Source: Piscinibacter sp.
GTDB lineage: Bacteria > Pseudomonadota > Gammaproteobacteria > Burkholderiales > Burkholderiaceae_C
Reading direction: 5' to 3'
Length of the DNA: 41,454 nucleotides
NCBI GenBank assembly: GCA_017983795.1
Contig: JAGOAS010000031.1
Coordinates: 1-41,454 of the forward strand
Under the pieces are notes generated by a model. It was not told the DNA's origin, did not search any database, and saw only the letters and a program-made list of their open reading frames with translations. The position numbers and the translations under genes are program-made. Below are positions 9,551 through 21,143 of the stretch, piece by piece (within the stretch, counting starts at the first letter, position 1; each line of letters begins with the position of its first letter).

Positions 9551-11884
9551 TCAGCCGCGCCCCTGCAGCTTGGCGAAGGCCGCCGCCATCGCCGATTGCC
9601 CCTGCGGCTGCACCCCGCCCCGCCCCGCTGCCGGCCGCTCGCCGCGCCCCGCCGGCCGGTAGCTGTTGTCGCCGCGCTCGCCCTTGGCCAGCGGCTTCGC
9701 ATCGAGCTTCATGGTCAGCGAGATGCGCTTGCGCGCCAGGTCGACCTCCAGCACCTTGACCTTGACGATGTCGCCGGTCTTCACCACCTCGCGCGCGTCG
9801 TTGACGAACTTGTTCGACAGCTGGCTCACGTGCACCAGGCCGTCCTGGTGCACGCCCAGGTCGACGAAGGCGCCGAACTGCGCGACGTTGCTGACCGTGC
9901 CTTCCAGCGTCATGCCGGGCTGCAGGTCCTTGATGTCCTCGACGCCGTCGTTGAAGCGCGCCACCTTGAAGTCGGGGCGCGGGTCGCGGCCGGGCTTCTC
10001 CAGCTCGGCGAGGATGTCGCGGACGGTGATGGCACCGAACTTCTCGTCGGTGAAGGCTTCGGGCTTGAGGCTGCGGATCACGTCGCTGCGCCCCATCACC
10101 TCGCCGATCGGCTTGGCCACCTGGGCCAGCATGCGCTCGACCACCGGATAGGTCTCGGGGTGCACACCGCTCTGGTCGAGCGGGTTGTCGCCCGCACGGA
10201 TGCGCAGGAAGCCGGCGCACTGCTCGAAGGTCTTGGCGCCCAGGCCGCTCACGTCGAGCAGCTGCTGGCGGCTGCGGAAGGCGCCGTTGGCATCGCGCCA
10301 GCGCACGATGCTCGCCGCCACCGCGCCCGACAGGCCGGAGACGCGCGACAGCAGCGGCGCGGAAGCCGTATTCAGATCCACGCCCACCGAGTTGACGCAG
10401 TCTTCGACGATGGCGTCCAGGCTCTTGGCCAGCTCGCTCTGGTTGACGTCGTGCTGGTACTGGCCCACGCCGATGCTCTTGGGCTCGATCTTCACGAGTT
10501 CCGCGAGCGGGTCCTGCAGGCGCCGCGCGATGCTCACCGCGCCGCGCAGGCTGACGTCGAGCTCGGGCAGTTCCTTGCTGGCGAACTCGCTGGCCGAATA
10601 CACCGAGGCGCCGGCTTCGCTGACGACGATCTTCTCGATCTTCGCCTCCGGCGCCATCGCGTGGATGCGCTTGATGAGATCGGCGGCGAGCTTGTCGGTC
10701 TCGCGGCTGGCGGTGCCGTTGCCGATGGCGATCAGGTTGACGCCGTGCGTGGCCACCAGGCGGCCCAGCGTGTGCAGCGAACCTTCCCAGTCGTTGCGCG
10801 GTTCGTGCGGGTAGACGGTGTTCGTGTCCAGCACCTTGCCCGTCGCATCGACCACCGCCACCTTGCAGCCGGTGCGGATGCCGGGGTCCAGGCCCAGCAC
10901 GACGCGCGGGCCGGCCGGCGCGGCCAGCAGCAGGTCACGCAGGTTCTCGGCGAAGACCTTGATGGCGACTTTCTCCGCTTCTTCGCGCAGACGCGAGAAC
11001 AGGTCGCGCTCCAGGCTGAGGCTGAGCTTCACCTTCCAGGTCCAGGCCACGGTCTTGCGGATCAGCTCGTCGCCGGCACGCTTGCTGTGACGCCACCCCA
11101 GGTGCGCGGCGATGCGGCCCTCGGCCAGCGTCGGCTGCCCGGGCACCACTTCCTCGTCGAGCACCAGCTTGGCGTCGAGAAACTCCTGCGTGCGGCCGCG
11201 GAATACCGCCAGCGCGCGGTGCGAGGGCACGGTGCGGATGGGCTCGGCATAATCGAAGTAGTCGCGGAACTTGGCGACGTCGGGGTTGTTGACGTCCTTG
11301 CCGTCCATCAGCCGGCTCTTGAACAGGCCCTCGGCCCACAGCCACTCGCGCAGCTTGCCCACCAGCACGGCGTCTTCGGCCCAGCGCTCGGAGAGCAGAT
11401 CGCGCACGCCGTCGAGCACCGCATGCGCGTCGGCGAAGCCGGCATCGGCATTGACGAAGCTAACGGCTTCCGTGAGCGGATCGAGCGACGGATCGGCGAA
11501 CAGCTTGTCGGCCAGCGGCTCCAGCCCTGCCTCGCGGGCGATCATGCCTTTGGTGCGGCGCTTGGGCTTGTAGGGCAGGTAGAGGTCTTCGAGCTCCTGC
11601 TTGGTCGGCGCGGCCTCGATGGCGGCGCGCAGCTCGGGCGTCAGCTTGCCTTGCTCATCGATGCTCTTGAGCACCGCGGCGCGGCGCTCCTCCAGCTCGC
11701 GCAGGTAGGCCAGGCGCGCCTCGAGTTCGCGCAGCTGGATGTCGTCGAGGCCGTCGGTGGCCTCCTTGCGGTAGCGTGCGATGAAGGGGACGGTCGCTCC
11801 ACCGTCGAGCAGCTCGACGGCTGCGTTCACCTGGGCGGGCCGAACCTTCAGCTCGGCGGCAATCTGCAGAAGAATCTTGTCCAA
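9551..11884 (-). CDS. tex: Tex family RNA-binding protein
   Basis: A 777-residue Tex protein (E. coli homologue about 773). The N-terminal helical region has [21 protein letters not shown] YqgF/RNase H-like domain follows around [19 protein letters not shown], then tandem helix-hairpin-helix motifs ([20 protein letters not shown]). A C-terminal S1 domain carries [21 protein letters not shown]. The tail is Gly/Arg-rich. Tex binds nucleic acid and influences transcription. No ATG precedes the conserved start; I chose TTG at 11884 ([11 protein letters not shown]), 26 bases after the upstream flavoprotein stop. Confidence 0.93.
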   Translation of the reverse strand: MDKILLQIAAELKVRPAQVNAAVELLDGGATVPFIARYRKEATDGLDDIQLRELEARLAYLRELEERRAAVLKSIDEQGKLTPELRAAIEAAPTKQELEDLYLPYKPKRRTKGMIAREAGLEPLADKLFADPSLDPLTEAVSFVNADAGFADAHAVLDGVRDLLSERWAEDAVLVGKLREWLWAEGLFKSRLMDGKDVNNPDVAKFRDYFDYAEPIRTVPSHRALAVFRGRTQEFLDAKLVLDEEVVPGQPTLAEGRIAAHLGWRHSKRAGDELIRKTVAWTWKVKLSLSLERDLFSRLREEAEKVAIKVFAENLRDLLLAAPAGPRVVLGLDPGIRTGCKVAVVDATGKVLDTNTVYPHEPRNDWEGSLHTLGRLVATHGVNLIAIGNGTASRETDKLAADLIKRIHAMAPEAKIEKIVVSEAGASVYSASEFASKELPELDVSLRGAVSIARRLQDPLAELVKIEPKSIGVGQYQHDVNQSELAKSLDAIVEDCVNSVGVDLNTASAPLLSRVSGLSGAVAASIVRWRDANGAFRSRQQLLDVSGLGAKTFEQCAGFLRIRAGDNPLDQSGVHPETYPVVERMLAQVAKPIGEVMGRSDVIRSLKPEAFTDEKFGAITVRDILAELEKPGRDPRPDFKVARFNDGVEDIKDLQPGMTLEGTVSNVAQFGAFVDLGVHQDGLVHVSQLSNKFVNDAREVVKTGDIVKVKVLEVDLARKRISLTMKLDAKPLAKGERGDNSYRPAGRGERPAAGRGGVQPQGQSAMAAAFAKLQGRG

Positions 11885-11910
11885 GACCGACAGCCCCGCA
11901 GGGGGCGGAT

Positions 11911-13152
11911 TCACGAAGCGGCGCAGTATGCCACCGCCCCCTCGCCGGCCCGCCGTCCGGAGGCGAAACAAGCGGTGAGCAGATAGCCACCGGTCGGCGC
12001 TTCCCAGTCGAGCATCTCGCCGGCGCAGAAGAGGCCGGGCATTCGCTTCAGCATGCAGGCCTCGTCGAGCTCGGCCAGAAGCACGCCGCCGGCGCTGCTG
12101 ATGGCCTCGTCGATGGGCCGCGCCTTCACCAGCGTGATAGTCAAGGCCTTGATCGCCGCGGCCAGCGCGGCGGCATCGGCGAAGCGCTCGCGTGGCAGCA
12201 GCTCGTGCAGCAGCGCGGCCTTGGCGCCGTCGAGCCCGAGGCGGCTCTTCAGGTGCGTGGACATCGAACGCGAGCCGCGCGGGCGCATCACTTCGTCGAA
12301 TACGAAGGCCGTGCTGCGCTCGGGCAGCAGGTCGATCTCGGCCACGGCTCGGCCTTGCGCGGCGATGGCGTCGCGCAGCAACGAAGACGCCGCGTAGACC
12401 AGGCTGCCCTCGATGCCGGTCTCGGTCAGCACGAACTCGCCGCGCTGCGCGAAGCTGCCGATGCGCAGCGCCACGTTCTTCAGCGGCGCGCCGGCGAAGC
12501 GTGTGCGCAGATGCTCGCTCCAGCGCTCGACATCGAAACCGCAGTTGGAGGGTTGCAGCGGCGCGATGGCCACGCCGCGCTCGGCCAGCCAGGGCAGCCA
12601 GGCGCCATCGGAGCCGAGCCGCGCCCAGCTCGCGCCGCCCAGGGCCAGCACCACGCTGCGTGCTTGCACGACGATCTCGCCGGACGGCGTGGCGAAGCGC
12701 AGCGCATGCACGCCCTCCTCGCCCTCGCCCCAGCCGATCCAGCGATGCCGCATGTGCAGCCGCACGCCGCGCGCGCGCAGCCGCTGCAGCCAGGCGCGCA
12801 GCAGCGGCGCGGCCTTCATGTCGGTGGGGAAGATGCGTCCCGAGCTGCCGACGAAGGTGTCTATGCCCAGCCCCTTGGCCCACTCGCGCAGCTGCTGCGG
12901 CCCGAGCACGGCCAGCCAGCGCGCCACACGCTCGCTCGCCGCGCCGTAGCGCGCGACGAACGCCGCCATGGGTTCGCTGTGCGTGAGATTCAGCCCGCCC
13001 TTGCCGGCGAGCAGGAACTTGCGCCCCACCGAGGGCATGGCGTCGTAGAGATCGACGGCCACGCCGGCCGCGGCCAGCGCCTCGGCGGCCATCAGCCCGG
13101 CCGGCCCGCCGCCGACCACCACGGCCGGCAGCACGCCCTGCGTCGCCTTCAC
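11911..13152 (-). CDS. BaiN/HI0933-type NAD(P)/FAD-dependent oxidoreductase (TIGR03862-like flavoprotein)
   Basis: A 413-residue flavoprotein. The N-terminal FAD-binding Rossmann motif is [20 protein letters not shown], followed by the family signature [19 protein letters not shown]. Further motifs are [19 protein letters not shown] and, near the end, [20 protein letters not shown]. Members of this family are mostly uncharacterised; some reduce steroid or bile-acid double bonds. The start is a GTG at 13152 overlapping the stop of the upstream short-chain dehydrogenase (GTGA), so the two are translationally coupled. The substrate is unknown. Confidence 0.88.
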   Translation of the reverse strand: MKATQGVLPAVVVGGGPAGLMAAEALAAAGVAVDLYDAMPSVGRKFLLAGKGGLNLTHSEPMAAFVARYGAASERVARWLAVLGPQQLREWAKGLGIDTFVGSSGRIFPTDMKAAPLLRAWLQRLRARGVRLHMRHRWIGWGEGEEGVHALRFATPSGEIVVQARSVVLALGGASWARLGSDGAWLPWLAERGVAIAPLQPSNCGFDVERWSEHLRTRFAGAPLKNVALRIGSFAQRGEFVLTETGIEGSLVYAASSLLRDAIAAQGRAVAEIDLLPERSTAFVFDEVMRPRGSRSMSTHLKSRLGLDGAKAALLHELLPRERFADAAALAAAIKALTITLVKARPIDEAISSAGGVLLAELDEACMLKRMPGLFCAGEMLDWEAPTGGYLLTACFASGRRAGEGAVAYCAAS

Positions 13153-14066
13153 TGCGGCGCGCGCAGCGCCTTGCGAAGCTCGGCGCCGATCTCCGGCTTG
13201 GCGGCGAACGGGTCGCTCGGGTTGCGCGCCAGCATGATGTCCTCGATGCGCGTCTGCACGATGCCGAGCGACTTCGGGTGGCTGTAGACGTAGAAGCGCT
13301 TCTCGCGCACCGCGTCCATCACGAATTGCGCCACCTGCGCGGCCGTGACCTTGCCGCTGCCGACCGCCTTGTCGGTCATCGCCTGCGCGATCAGCTGGCT
13401 GCGCGTCGGCTTGCCGCCCTGCTGCATGTCGGCCGGCCGGTTGCGGTGGCTGGCGTGGATGCCGGTGGGCACGAAATACGGGCACAGCACCGAGGCCCCG
13501 ATCTGGTCGGTGACCAGGCACAGATCCTGGTACAGCGTCTCGCTGAGCGACACCACCGCATGCTTGGTGACGTTGTAGACGCCCATGTTGGGCATGTTGA
13601 CCATGCCGGCCATCGAGGCGGTGTTGACGATGTGGCCCTCGTAGGACGGGTCGGCCTTCGCCGCCTCCAGCATCATCGGCGTGAAGACGCGCACGCCATG
13701 CGCCACGCCCATCAGGTTGACGCCGATGACCCACTCCCAGTCCTTCAGCGTGTGCTCCCAGATCAGCCCGCCCGCGCCGACGCCGGCGTTGTTGAAGACC
13801 AGGTGCGGCGCGCCGAAGCGCGCGCGCGTCGCCTCGCCCATGGCCTCCACCTCGGCGGCCTTGGCCACGTCGAGGCGGAAGCCCAGCACCTCGGCACCCG
13901 GGATGAGGCTCGCGCGGATCTCGCTCACGGCGCGGTCCAGCGCATCGGGCTGCACGTCGGCCATCACGAGGTTCATGCCCGCCGCGGCAGCCAGGCGCGA
14001 GAGTTCCAGGCCGAAACCCGAGCCCGCGCCGGTGATGACCGCGGTGCGGCCCTGGAAGTTCTTCAT
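13149..14066 (-). CDS. SDR family NAD(P)-dependent oxidoreductase
   Basis: A 305-residue classical short-chain dehydrogenase. It has the cofactor motif TGAGSGFG (12-19), NNAG (92-95), catalytic Ser151 in NTASMAG, and Tyr164/Lys168 in YNVTK. The C terminus is longer than a minimal 250-residue SDR and contains [21 protein letters not shown], a pattern seen in SDRs linked to fatty-acid or steroid gene sets. The start overlaps the stop of the GST gene by ATGA, and the stop overlaps the next gene by GTGA. The substrate cannot be assigned. Confidence 0.9.
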   Translation of the reverse strand: MKNFQGRTAVITGAGSGFGLELSRLAAAAGMNLVMADVQPDALDRAVSEIRASLIPGAEVLGFRLDVAKAAEVEAMGEATRARFGAPHLVFNNAGVGAGGLIWEHTLKDWEWVIGVNLMGVAHGVRVFTPMMLEAAKADPSYEGHIVNTASMAGMVNMPNMGVYNVTKHAVVSLSETLYQDLCLVTDQIGASVLCPYFVPTGIHASHRNRPADMQQGGKPTRSQLIAQAMTDKAVGSGKVTAAQVAQFVMDAVREKRFYVYSHPKSLGIVQTRIEDIMLARNPSDPFAAKPEIGAELRKALRAPQ

Positions 14067-14995
14067 GAGCTCTTGTCCTTTCGAATCTGGAAGCCGAGGC
14101 GGGGGAAGTGCACGTGCAGCGTGCCGGCGCGTTCGTCGCGGCGGCGGATCACCACCTCGTCGGCATCCAGGCCGACCAGCGTGCCGGCCACCGGATCGCG
14201 GCCGTAGTCGGTGGGCATCACGGTGACGGCCTCGCCGGCCTCGAAGCCCAGGCCGGGCTCGATGCGGCAGGGCTCGTGCGATGTCGTCGCCGCCGCCAGT
14301 GCCACCGCGTCGCGGCTGGTCATGGTGGTGGGCGTGCCGTGGCCGAAGGCGCTCACGCGCGCGTACCAGGCGCGCAGGCGCGGATGCGCATCGAAGATCG
14401 CCGTCATCGGCGGCGCGAGCTGCACGAACCAGACGCAGTGCGCCACCGCGAAGTCGGCGATGCTCACGCGCGCGCCGCACAGGAATTCGCGGCCGTCGGC
14501 GAGCTGTTCCTCCAGCCAGCCGAGGTAGGTGGCAAGGGCCACGGTGGCATCGGCCGGCGTCGGCCGCACCATGCCGGCGGTGAAGGGTGCGCGGTCGGCG
14601 GCGAAGGCCTTCAGGCCCTCGGGCGGCACGCCAGCCATCACATGCGTCAGGCCCTGCGGCTGCAGCGTGTAGGGAATCACCGCCCAGAACAGCGTGCTGT
14701 CGGCCCATTGCGCGAGCAGCCGCGCCGCGCCGGCCTGGCCCGCCGGGTAGAGCGGCGGCTCGGGCTGGGCGCGATCGAGCACGCGGGCGATCAGCGCGGT
14801 ATCGCACCACACATCGGCGCCGCGCTGCAGGAAGGGCGTGCGGCGGTAGCCGCCGGTGAGCGCCAGCACGTCGGGCTTGGGCATCACGCTGGGCACGTGC
14901 ACCGACTGCCAGGCCATGCCCTTGGCGCCGAAGACGAGCCGCACCTTCTCCGAGAACGGCGAGTTGGCGTAGTGGTGCAGGATGAAGGCGTGCAT
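14063..14995 (-). CDS. Glutathione S-transferase family protein with an extra C-terminal domain
   Basis: A 310-residue protein. Residues 1-85 form a thioredoxin-fold GST N domain (FILHHYANSPFSEKVRLVFG, then GYRRTPFLQRGADVWCDTALI, where TPFL sits near the cis-Pro loop and the CDTALI region near the glutathione site). A helical GST C domain follows to about 215 (FLCGARVSIADFAVAHCVW). The last 85 or so residues are not GST-like: EAVTVMPTDYGRDPVAGTLVG and LHVHFPRLGFQIRK look like a small beta-rich module. Usual GSTs have 200-230 residues, so this is a two-part protein. It sits between the CurA-like reductase (23 bases upstream) and the SDR (ATGA overlap). Confidence 0.82.
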   Translation of the reverse strand: MHAFILHHYANSPFSEKVRLVFGAKGMAWQSVHVPSVMPKPDVLALTGGYRRTPFLQRGADVWCDTALIARVLDRAQPEPPLYPAGQAGAARLLAQWADSTLFWAVIPYTLQPQGLTHVMAGVPPEGLKAFAADRAPFTAGMVRPTPADATVALATYLGWLEEQLADGREFLCGARVSIADFAVAHCVWFVQLAPPMTAIFDAHPRLRAWYARVSAFGHGTPTTMTSRDAVALAAATTSHEPCRIEPGLGFEAGEAVTVMPTDYGRDPVAGTLVGLDADEVVIRRRDERAGTLHVHFPRLGFQIRKDKSS

Positions 14996-15018
14996 GGCGG
15001 GCGCTGCGTGAGTCGTCG

Positions 15019-16038
15019 TCAGAGCAGCTTCACCAGCTGCTTGCCGAAGTTTCTGCCCTTGAGCAGGCCGAGGAAGGCCTCCGGCGCGTCTTCGATGCGC
15101 GGCGCGATGGTCTCGCGGTATTTGAGCTTGCCCGTCGCCACCAGCATGCCGAGTTCCTTCAGCGCCTCGGGCCAGAGCTCCATGTGCTCGCTGACGATGA
15201 AGCCTTCCAGGCGCAGCCGCGACTTGAGGATCAGCGACGGATCCGACAGCGGAATCGGCGCGCCGTCGTAGCCGCTGATCATGCCGCACAGCGCCATGCG
15301 GCCGAAGGCGTTCATGCGGCGCAGCACGGCGTCGAGCACCATGCCGCCGACGTTCTCGAAGTTGCCGTCGATGCCGTTCGGCGCCGCCTCGGCCAGCGCG
15401 GCTTCCAAGGACTTCAGATCCTTGTGCTGCTTGTAGTCGACGCAGGCATCGAAGCCCAGCTCCTCGACCACGTAGCGGCACTTGTCGGCGCCGCCGGCGA
15501 TGCCCACCGCGCGGCAGCCGCGCACCTTGGCGAGCTGGCCCACCGCGCTGCCCACCGCGCCGCTGGCGGCGCTGACGACGATGGTCTCGCCGGCTTTCGG
15601 GCTGCACAGCTTCACGAGGCCGTACCAGGCCGTCACGCCCGGCATGCCGACCGCGCCCAGGTAGGCCGAGAGCGGCACGTGCGTGGTGTCGACCTTGCGC
15701 AGCAAACCGGGTGCGTTGCCGTCGACCACGCCGTACTGCTGCCAGCCGCCCATGCCGACCACCTTGTCGCCGGCGGCGAACTTCGGGTGCTTCGAATCGA
15801 CCACCTCGCCCACCGTGCCGCCGATCATCACCGCATTCAGCGGCTGCGGCGCGGCGTAGCTCTTGGTGTCGTTCATGCGCATGCGCATGTAGGGGTCGAG
15901 CGAGAGGTAGTGGTGGCGCACCAGCACCTGGCCCTCGGCCAGTGCCGGCACGGGCGTCTCCACCAGGCGGAAGTTGCCCGTCGTCGCTTCGGCGGCCGGG
16001 CGCGAGGCCAGCAGCCATTGCTTGTTGATCGTCGCCAT
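15019..16038 (-). CDS. NADP-dependent oxidoreductase of the medium-chain family (CurA / leukotriene B4 dehydrogenase-like)
   Basis: A 339-residue zinc-independent medium-chain reductase. N-terminal LSLDPYMRMRMND is typical of the CurA/PTGR group. The nucleotide-binding region is VVSAASGAVGSAVGQLAKVRG, followed by the IDGNFENVGG stretch and the C-terminal EAFLGLLKGRNFGKQLVKL. Such enzymes reduce the alpha-beta double bond of enones or enals with NADPH. No zinc-binding cysteines are seen. It lies 12 bases after the thioesterase gene in the same run, where it could reduce unsaturated intermediates; that role is inferred. Confidence 0.9.
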   Translation of the reverse strand: MATINKQWLLASRPAAEATTGNFRLVETPVPALAEGQVLVRHHYLSLDPYMRMRMNDTKSYAAPQPLNAVMIGGTVGEVVDSKHPKFAAGDKVVGMGGWQQYGVVDGNAPGLLRKVDTTHVPLSAYLGAVGMPGVTAWYGLVKLCSPKAGETIVVSAASGAVGSAVGQLAKVRGCRAVGIAGGADKCRYVVEELGFDACVDYKQHKDLKSLEAALAEAAPNGIDGNFENVGGMVLDAVLRRMNAFGRMALCGMISGYDGAPIPLSDPSLILKSRLRLEGFIVSEHMELWPEALKELGMLVATGKLKYRETIAPRIEDAPEAFLGLLKGRNFGKQLVKLL

Positions 16039-16050
16039 CGCGTCGTCCTT

Positions 16051-16488
16051 TCAGTCGGAAGCGTTCAGCCTCTGGATGCGCCGCCCGCCCGCGGGCAGGC
16101 CTTTCATGTACTTGAAGGTGCCGGTGGCATGCGCCACCAGTTCGCCCTTCTCGTCGAACACCGAGCCCTCGGTGAAGGCCATCGAGGCGCTGCGGTGCAG
16201 CAGCTTTCCATGCGCCGTCAGCCGGCCCAGGCCGGCGCGCAGGAAGCTGGTCTTCATCTCGATGGTCACCACGCCGGGCGATTCGGCATGGCCGCTCTGG
16301 TTGGGGCTGCGCGCGGCGTGCGCCATCACCACGTCGAGCAGCGTCATGGTCACGCCGCCGTGCGCCACGCTCCAGGAGTTGGTGAGATCCTCGCGCAGCG
16401 TCAGCGCGATCTCGGCCGCACCGGCCTCGCACGCGACCAGCTCCATGCCGATCAGGTCGACGAAGGGGATGGTGGCGAGGAACTTCAT
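16051..16488 (-). CDS. PaaI family thioesterase (hotdog fold)
   Basis: A 145-residue hotdog-fold protein with the PaaI/4HBT pattern: SWSVAHGGVTMTLLDVVMAHAA, where the Asp of LLDVV sits in the usual active-site helix, then VTIEMKTSFLRAGLG and a final strand VAHATGTFKYM. These enzymes hydrolyse acyl-CoA esters. The start at 16488 (MKFLATIPFVDL) follows the SDR stop by 7 bases. In this beta-oxidation gene set it may release CoA from dead-end acyl-CoAs. The acyl chain is not predictable from sequence. Confidence 0.88.
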   Translation of the reverse strand: MKFLATIPFVDLIGMELVACEAGAAEIALTLREDLTNSWSVAHGGVTMTLLDVVMAHAARSPNQSGHAESPGVVTIEMKTSFLRAGLGRLTAHGKLLHRSASMAFTEGSVFDEKGELVAHATGTFKYMKGLPAGGRRIQRLNASD

Positions 16489-16495
16489 GCGCGTT

Positions 16496-17287
16496 TCATC
16501 CGCCGTGGTGCACGGCGCTGACGCCGCCGTCGATGGCCAGGATCTGCCCGGTGATGTGCTTGCCCGCGGCGGAGGCGAACAGCAGCGCCGCGCCCTTGAG
16601 GTCGTCGTCGTCGCCGATGCGGCGCAGCGGCGCGGCCCTCGCCATCTTGTCGGCACCGAAGCGTTCGATCGTGCCCTTGGTCATCTTGCTCGGGAAGAAG
16701 CCCGGCGCCAGCGCGTTGACGGTGATGCCGTGCTCGCCCCACTCGCCGGCCAGCGTGCGCGTGAAGTTGACCACCGCGCCCTTGCTGGTGCCGTAGGCGA
16801 TGAACTCGACGTCGCCCGAGCCGCTCAGGCCCGCGATCGAGGCGACGTTGATGATGCGCCCGCGCTTGCGCGGGATCATGCTGCGCTTGCCGATCTGCTG
16901 GCTCATCAGGAAGATGCTGCGGATGTTCAGGTTCATCACCTTGTCCCAGGCTTCCAGCGGATAGTCCTCGGCCGGCGCGCCCCAGGTGGCGCCGGCGTTG
17001 TTGACGAGGATGTCGATGTCGCCCAGGCGCTGCAGCGCCTCGCTCGCCACGCGCTCCACCTCGGCGGGCTGGCTCACGTCGGCCGCCACCCAGCGCGCGT
17101 CGATGCCCTTGGCCTGCAGCTGCGCGGCGGCTTCTTCCAGATCGGCCGCCTTGCGCGAGGTGAAGAAGATCTTCGCGCCGGCTTCGCCCAGCGCCTCGGC
17201 GATCTGCAGGCCGAGGCCGCGCGAGCCGCCGGTGACCAGCGCGGTCTGGCCGCTGAGGTCGAAGAGTTTCTGGATAGTGGTGCTCAT
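16496..17287 (-). CDS. SDR family oxidoreductase
   Basis: A 263-residue classical SDR. It has TGGSRGLG (19-26), NNAG (96-99), Ser150 in NVASIAG, Tyr165/Lys169 in YGTSKG, and the C-terminal ITGQILAIDGGVSAVH typical of FabG or gluconate 5-dehydrogenase-like members. It probably oxidises or reduces a hydroxy/keto group with NAD(P). Position between the M3 peptidase (37 bases upstream) and the thioesterase (7 bases downstream) suggests an accessory lipid or carboxylic-acid function, but sequence alone does not identify the substrate. Confidence 0.9.
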   Translation of the reverse strand: MSTTIQKLFDLSGQTALVTGGSRGLGLQIAEALGEAGAKIFFTSRKAADLEEAAAQLQAKGIDARWVAADVSQPAEVERVASEALQRLGDIDILVNNAGATWGAPAEDYPLEAWDKVMNLNIRSIFLMSQQIGKRSMIPRKRGRIINVASIAGLSGSGDVEFIAYGTSKGAVVNFTRTLAGEWGEHGITVNALAPGFFPSKMTKGTIERFGADKMARAAPLRRIGDDDDLKGAALLFASAAGKHITGQILAIDGGVSAVHHGG

Positions 17288-17324
17288 GGTGGTCGGTCTC
17301 CTGGAATCGTCCTTGTCGTGTCGG

Positions 17325-19292
17325 TCACTCGATGGCGAGGCTGCGGAAGAAGGCCTCGCGCGAGCCCGGCCGGCCGAGGAAGCGCTGCACCAGTTCCTCG
17401 GGCGCGACCTGGCCGCCGTTGGCCAGCACGCTGTCGCGGTAGCGCCGGCCGACCGCGGCAGCTAGCCTGTCGGCGGCGAAGGCGGTGCGCAGGTCTTCGG
17501 CCACCACCAGGCTCCACAGGTAGCCGTAGTAGCCGGCGCCGTAGCCGCTGGCGAGGTGGCCGAAGCCCGCCGGCATGATCGAGCCCGGCACGTGGCCCAG
17601 CGGTGTGGCGCGCTCCATGCGCGACCACAGCGCGAGCGGCGCCTCGACGCGTTTGCCGTGCAGCGCCAGGTCGTAGCGCGCATACACCAGCTGGCGCGCG
17701 AAGAACAGGCCCTTGCCGAAGTGGCGCGCGCGCTGGGCGCGTTCGATCATCTCGCGCGGCACCGGCTTGCACTCGGCGCACAGCTGCTGGAACAGCGCCA
17801 GCACGGCCGGGTCGTAGACCCAGTCTTCCAGCATCTGCGAAGGCGCCTCGGCAAAATCGAGCTGCACGTTGGTGCCGCCTTCGATCGAATAGCGCGTGGC
17901 GGAGAGCAGCGCGTGCAGCGCATGGCCGAACTCGTGCAGCAGCGTCTCGAGCTCGGAGAGCGTGAGGCCCTGGCGGTCGAAGTTGGTGACCAGCGCCGCC
18001 GCCGGCAACCGGCCGCTCTTGGTGGCCACGTTGCGGAACGACCAGACCGCGGCGTGGTTGTACTTGTCGGGGCGCGGGAACAGATCGACGAACAGCGTGC
18101 CCAGCAGCGCGCCGTTGCCATCACGCACCGCATAGGCCTGGGCCTGCTCGTGCCACAGCGTCTGCGTCAGCGCCTCGAAGCGCACGCCGAACAGGCGCTG
18201 CGCCACGGCGAACACGAATTCCAGGCTGCGCTGCGGCGGGAAGTAGGCGCGGAAGGCTTCCTGGTCGACCGCGTAGCGCTGCTGGCGCACGCGCTCGGTG
18301 AAGTAGGCCAGGTCCCAGCGCTGCAGCGTGGTGGCCGCCAACGCCTGCCCCGTGGCCTGCGCCTTGGCTTCGCGCAGCACGGCCAGGTCGGCGCGCTCGC
18401 GCTCGCTCACGGCCGCGGCCACCGAATCGAGGAAGCTCGATGCCTCGGCCTCGTTCTTGACCATGCGGCGCCGCATCACGAAGTCGGCATAGGAACCGAA
18501 GCCGAACAGCGCCGCGTACTCGTGGCGCCGCTGCGCGATGCGCTGCAGCGTCGTCAGGTTGGCTTCGCCGCCCAGGCGCATGGTGGCCCGCCACATGCGT
18601 TCGCGCGTGCGCTCCTGCACGGCGCGCTCGATCACCGGGTCGGCGCTCGGGTAGTCCAGGCCCAGCACGACGCGGCCGTGCGCATCGCGCTTGGCGTTGC
18701 GCCAGACGTTGGCCGGCACGCCCTCCAGCTCGGCTTCGGTGAAAGCCACCGTGTCGTGGTTCTCGCGCACGCGGCGCTCGAAATCCTGCGTGAGCTTGGT
18801 CAGCTCGGCGTTGAGACGCTGCGCGCGCGCGCGCGCCGCCGGCGCGAGCGCGACGCCCGAATCCTCGAAGAGATCGAGCTCCTCGCGCTGCAGGCGGCGG
18901 TCGATGTCGTCGGCCACCGCGGCCTGCTTCAGGCGCGCGTAGACCTTGGCGTTCTGCAGGAAGGCGTTGTTGAAGCGCTGGTAGGCCAGATCGCAGGCCT
19001 CGGCCGCATCACGCACCGCCTTGGCCGGATGCACGGCGGGCACCACCGACAGCGGGCCCATCAGGTCTTCGACGCGCTGGTTGAGCGCGTCGAGCGCGGC
19101 CAGCACCTCGCCGCCACGCTCGGGCAGCGCCGCGATGGCGCGCTCGCGCTGCTTCAGGTCGGCCAGCAGGCGATCGCAGTCGGCGCGCACCTGGGCCGCA
19201 TCGTCGTAGTGCGGGAATTCGTAGACCTGCGCCGCGGCCGTTCGCGCGAACAGCAGTGCAGCGACGAGCAGCAAGGACTGCAGTGCGCGCAT
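17325..19292 (-). CDS. M3 family metallopeptidase, exported
   Basis: A 655-residue thimet-oligopeptidase-type zinc peptidase. The catalytic HExxH is HEFGH at 453-457, with a downstream Glu in FAEAPSQMLEDW as expected for the third zinc ligand. C-terminal substrate-binding features (GYGAGYYGYLWS) are present. The N terminus MRALQSLLLVAALLFARTAAA is a signal peptide, so the enzyme should act in the periplasm, unlike cytoplasmic OpdA or Dcp. It starts 3 bases after the acyl-CoA dehydrogenase stop, inside a beta-oxidation run, an unexpected location for a peptidase. Its role there is unknown. Confidence 0.9.
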   Translation of the reverse strand: MRALQSLLLVAALLFARTAAAQVYEFPHYDDAAQVRADCDRLLADLKQRERAIAALPERGGEVLAALDALNQRVEDLMGPLSVVPAVHPAKAVRDAAEACDLAYQRFNNAFLQNAKVYARLKQAAVADDIDRRLQREELDLFEDSGVALAPAARARAQRLNAELTKLTQDFERRVRENHDTVAFTEAELEGVPANVWRNAKRDAHGRVVLGLDYPSADPVIERAVQERTRERMWRATMRLGGEANLTTLQRIAQRRHEYAALFGFGSYADFVMRRRMVKNEAEASSFLDSVAAAVSERERADLAVLREAKAQATGQALAATTLQRWDLAYFTERVRQQRYAVDQEAFRAYFPPQRSLEFVFAVAQRLFGVRFEALTQTLWHEQAQAYAVRDGNGALLGTLFVDLFPRPDKYNHAAVWSFRNVATKSGRLPAAALVTNFDRQGLTLSELETLLHEFGHALHALLSATRYSIEGGTNVQLDFAEAPSQMLEDWVYDPAVLALFQQLCAECKPVPREMIERAQRARHFGKGLFFARQLVYARYDLALHGKRVEAPLALWSRMERATPLGHVPGSIMPAGFGHLASGYGAGYYGYLWSLVVAEDLRTAFAADRLAAAVGRRYRDSVLANGGQVAPEELVQRFLGRPGSREAFFRSLAIE

Positions 19293-19295
19293 GGT

Positions 19296-21139
<1,844 letters not shown>

Positions 21140-21143
<4 letters not shown>

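Noticed and set aside
8534-11986. Long plus-strand open frame opposite the patatin-like gene and tex
   Set aside because: Same compositional shadow; it spans two well-supported genes and has no recognisable motif.
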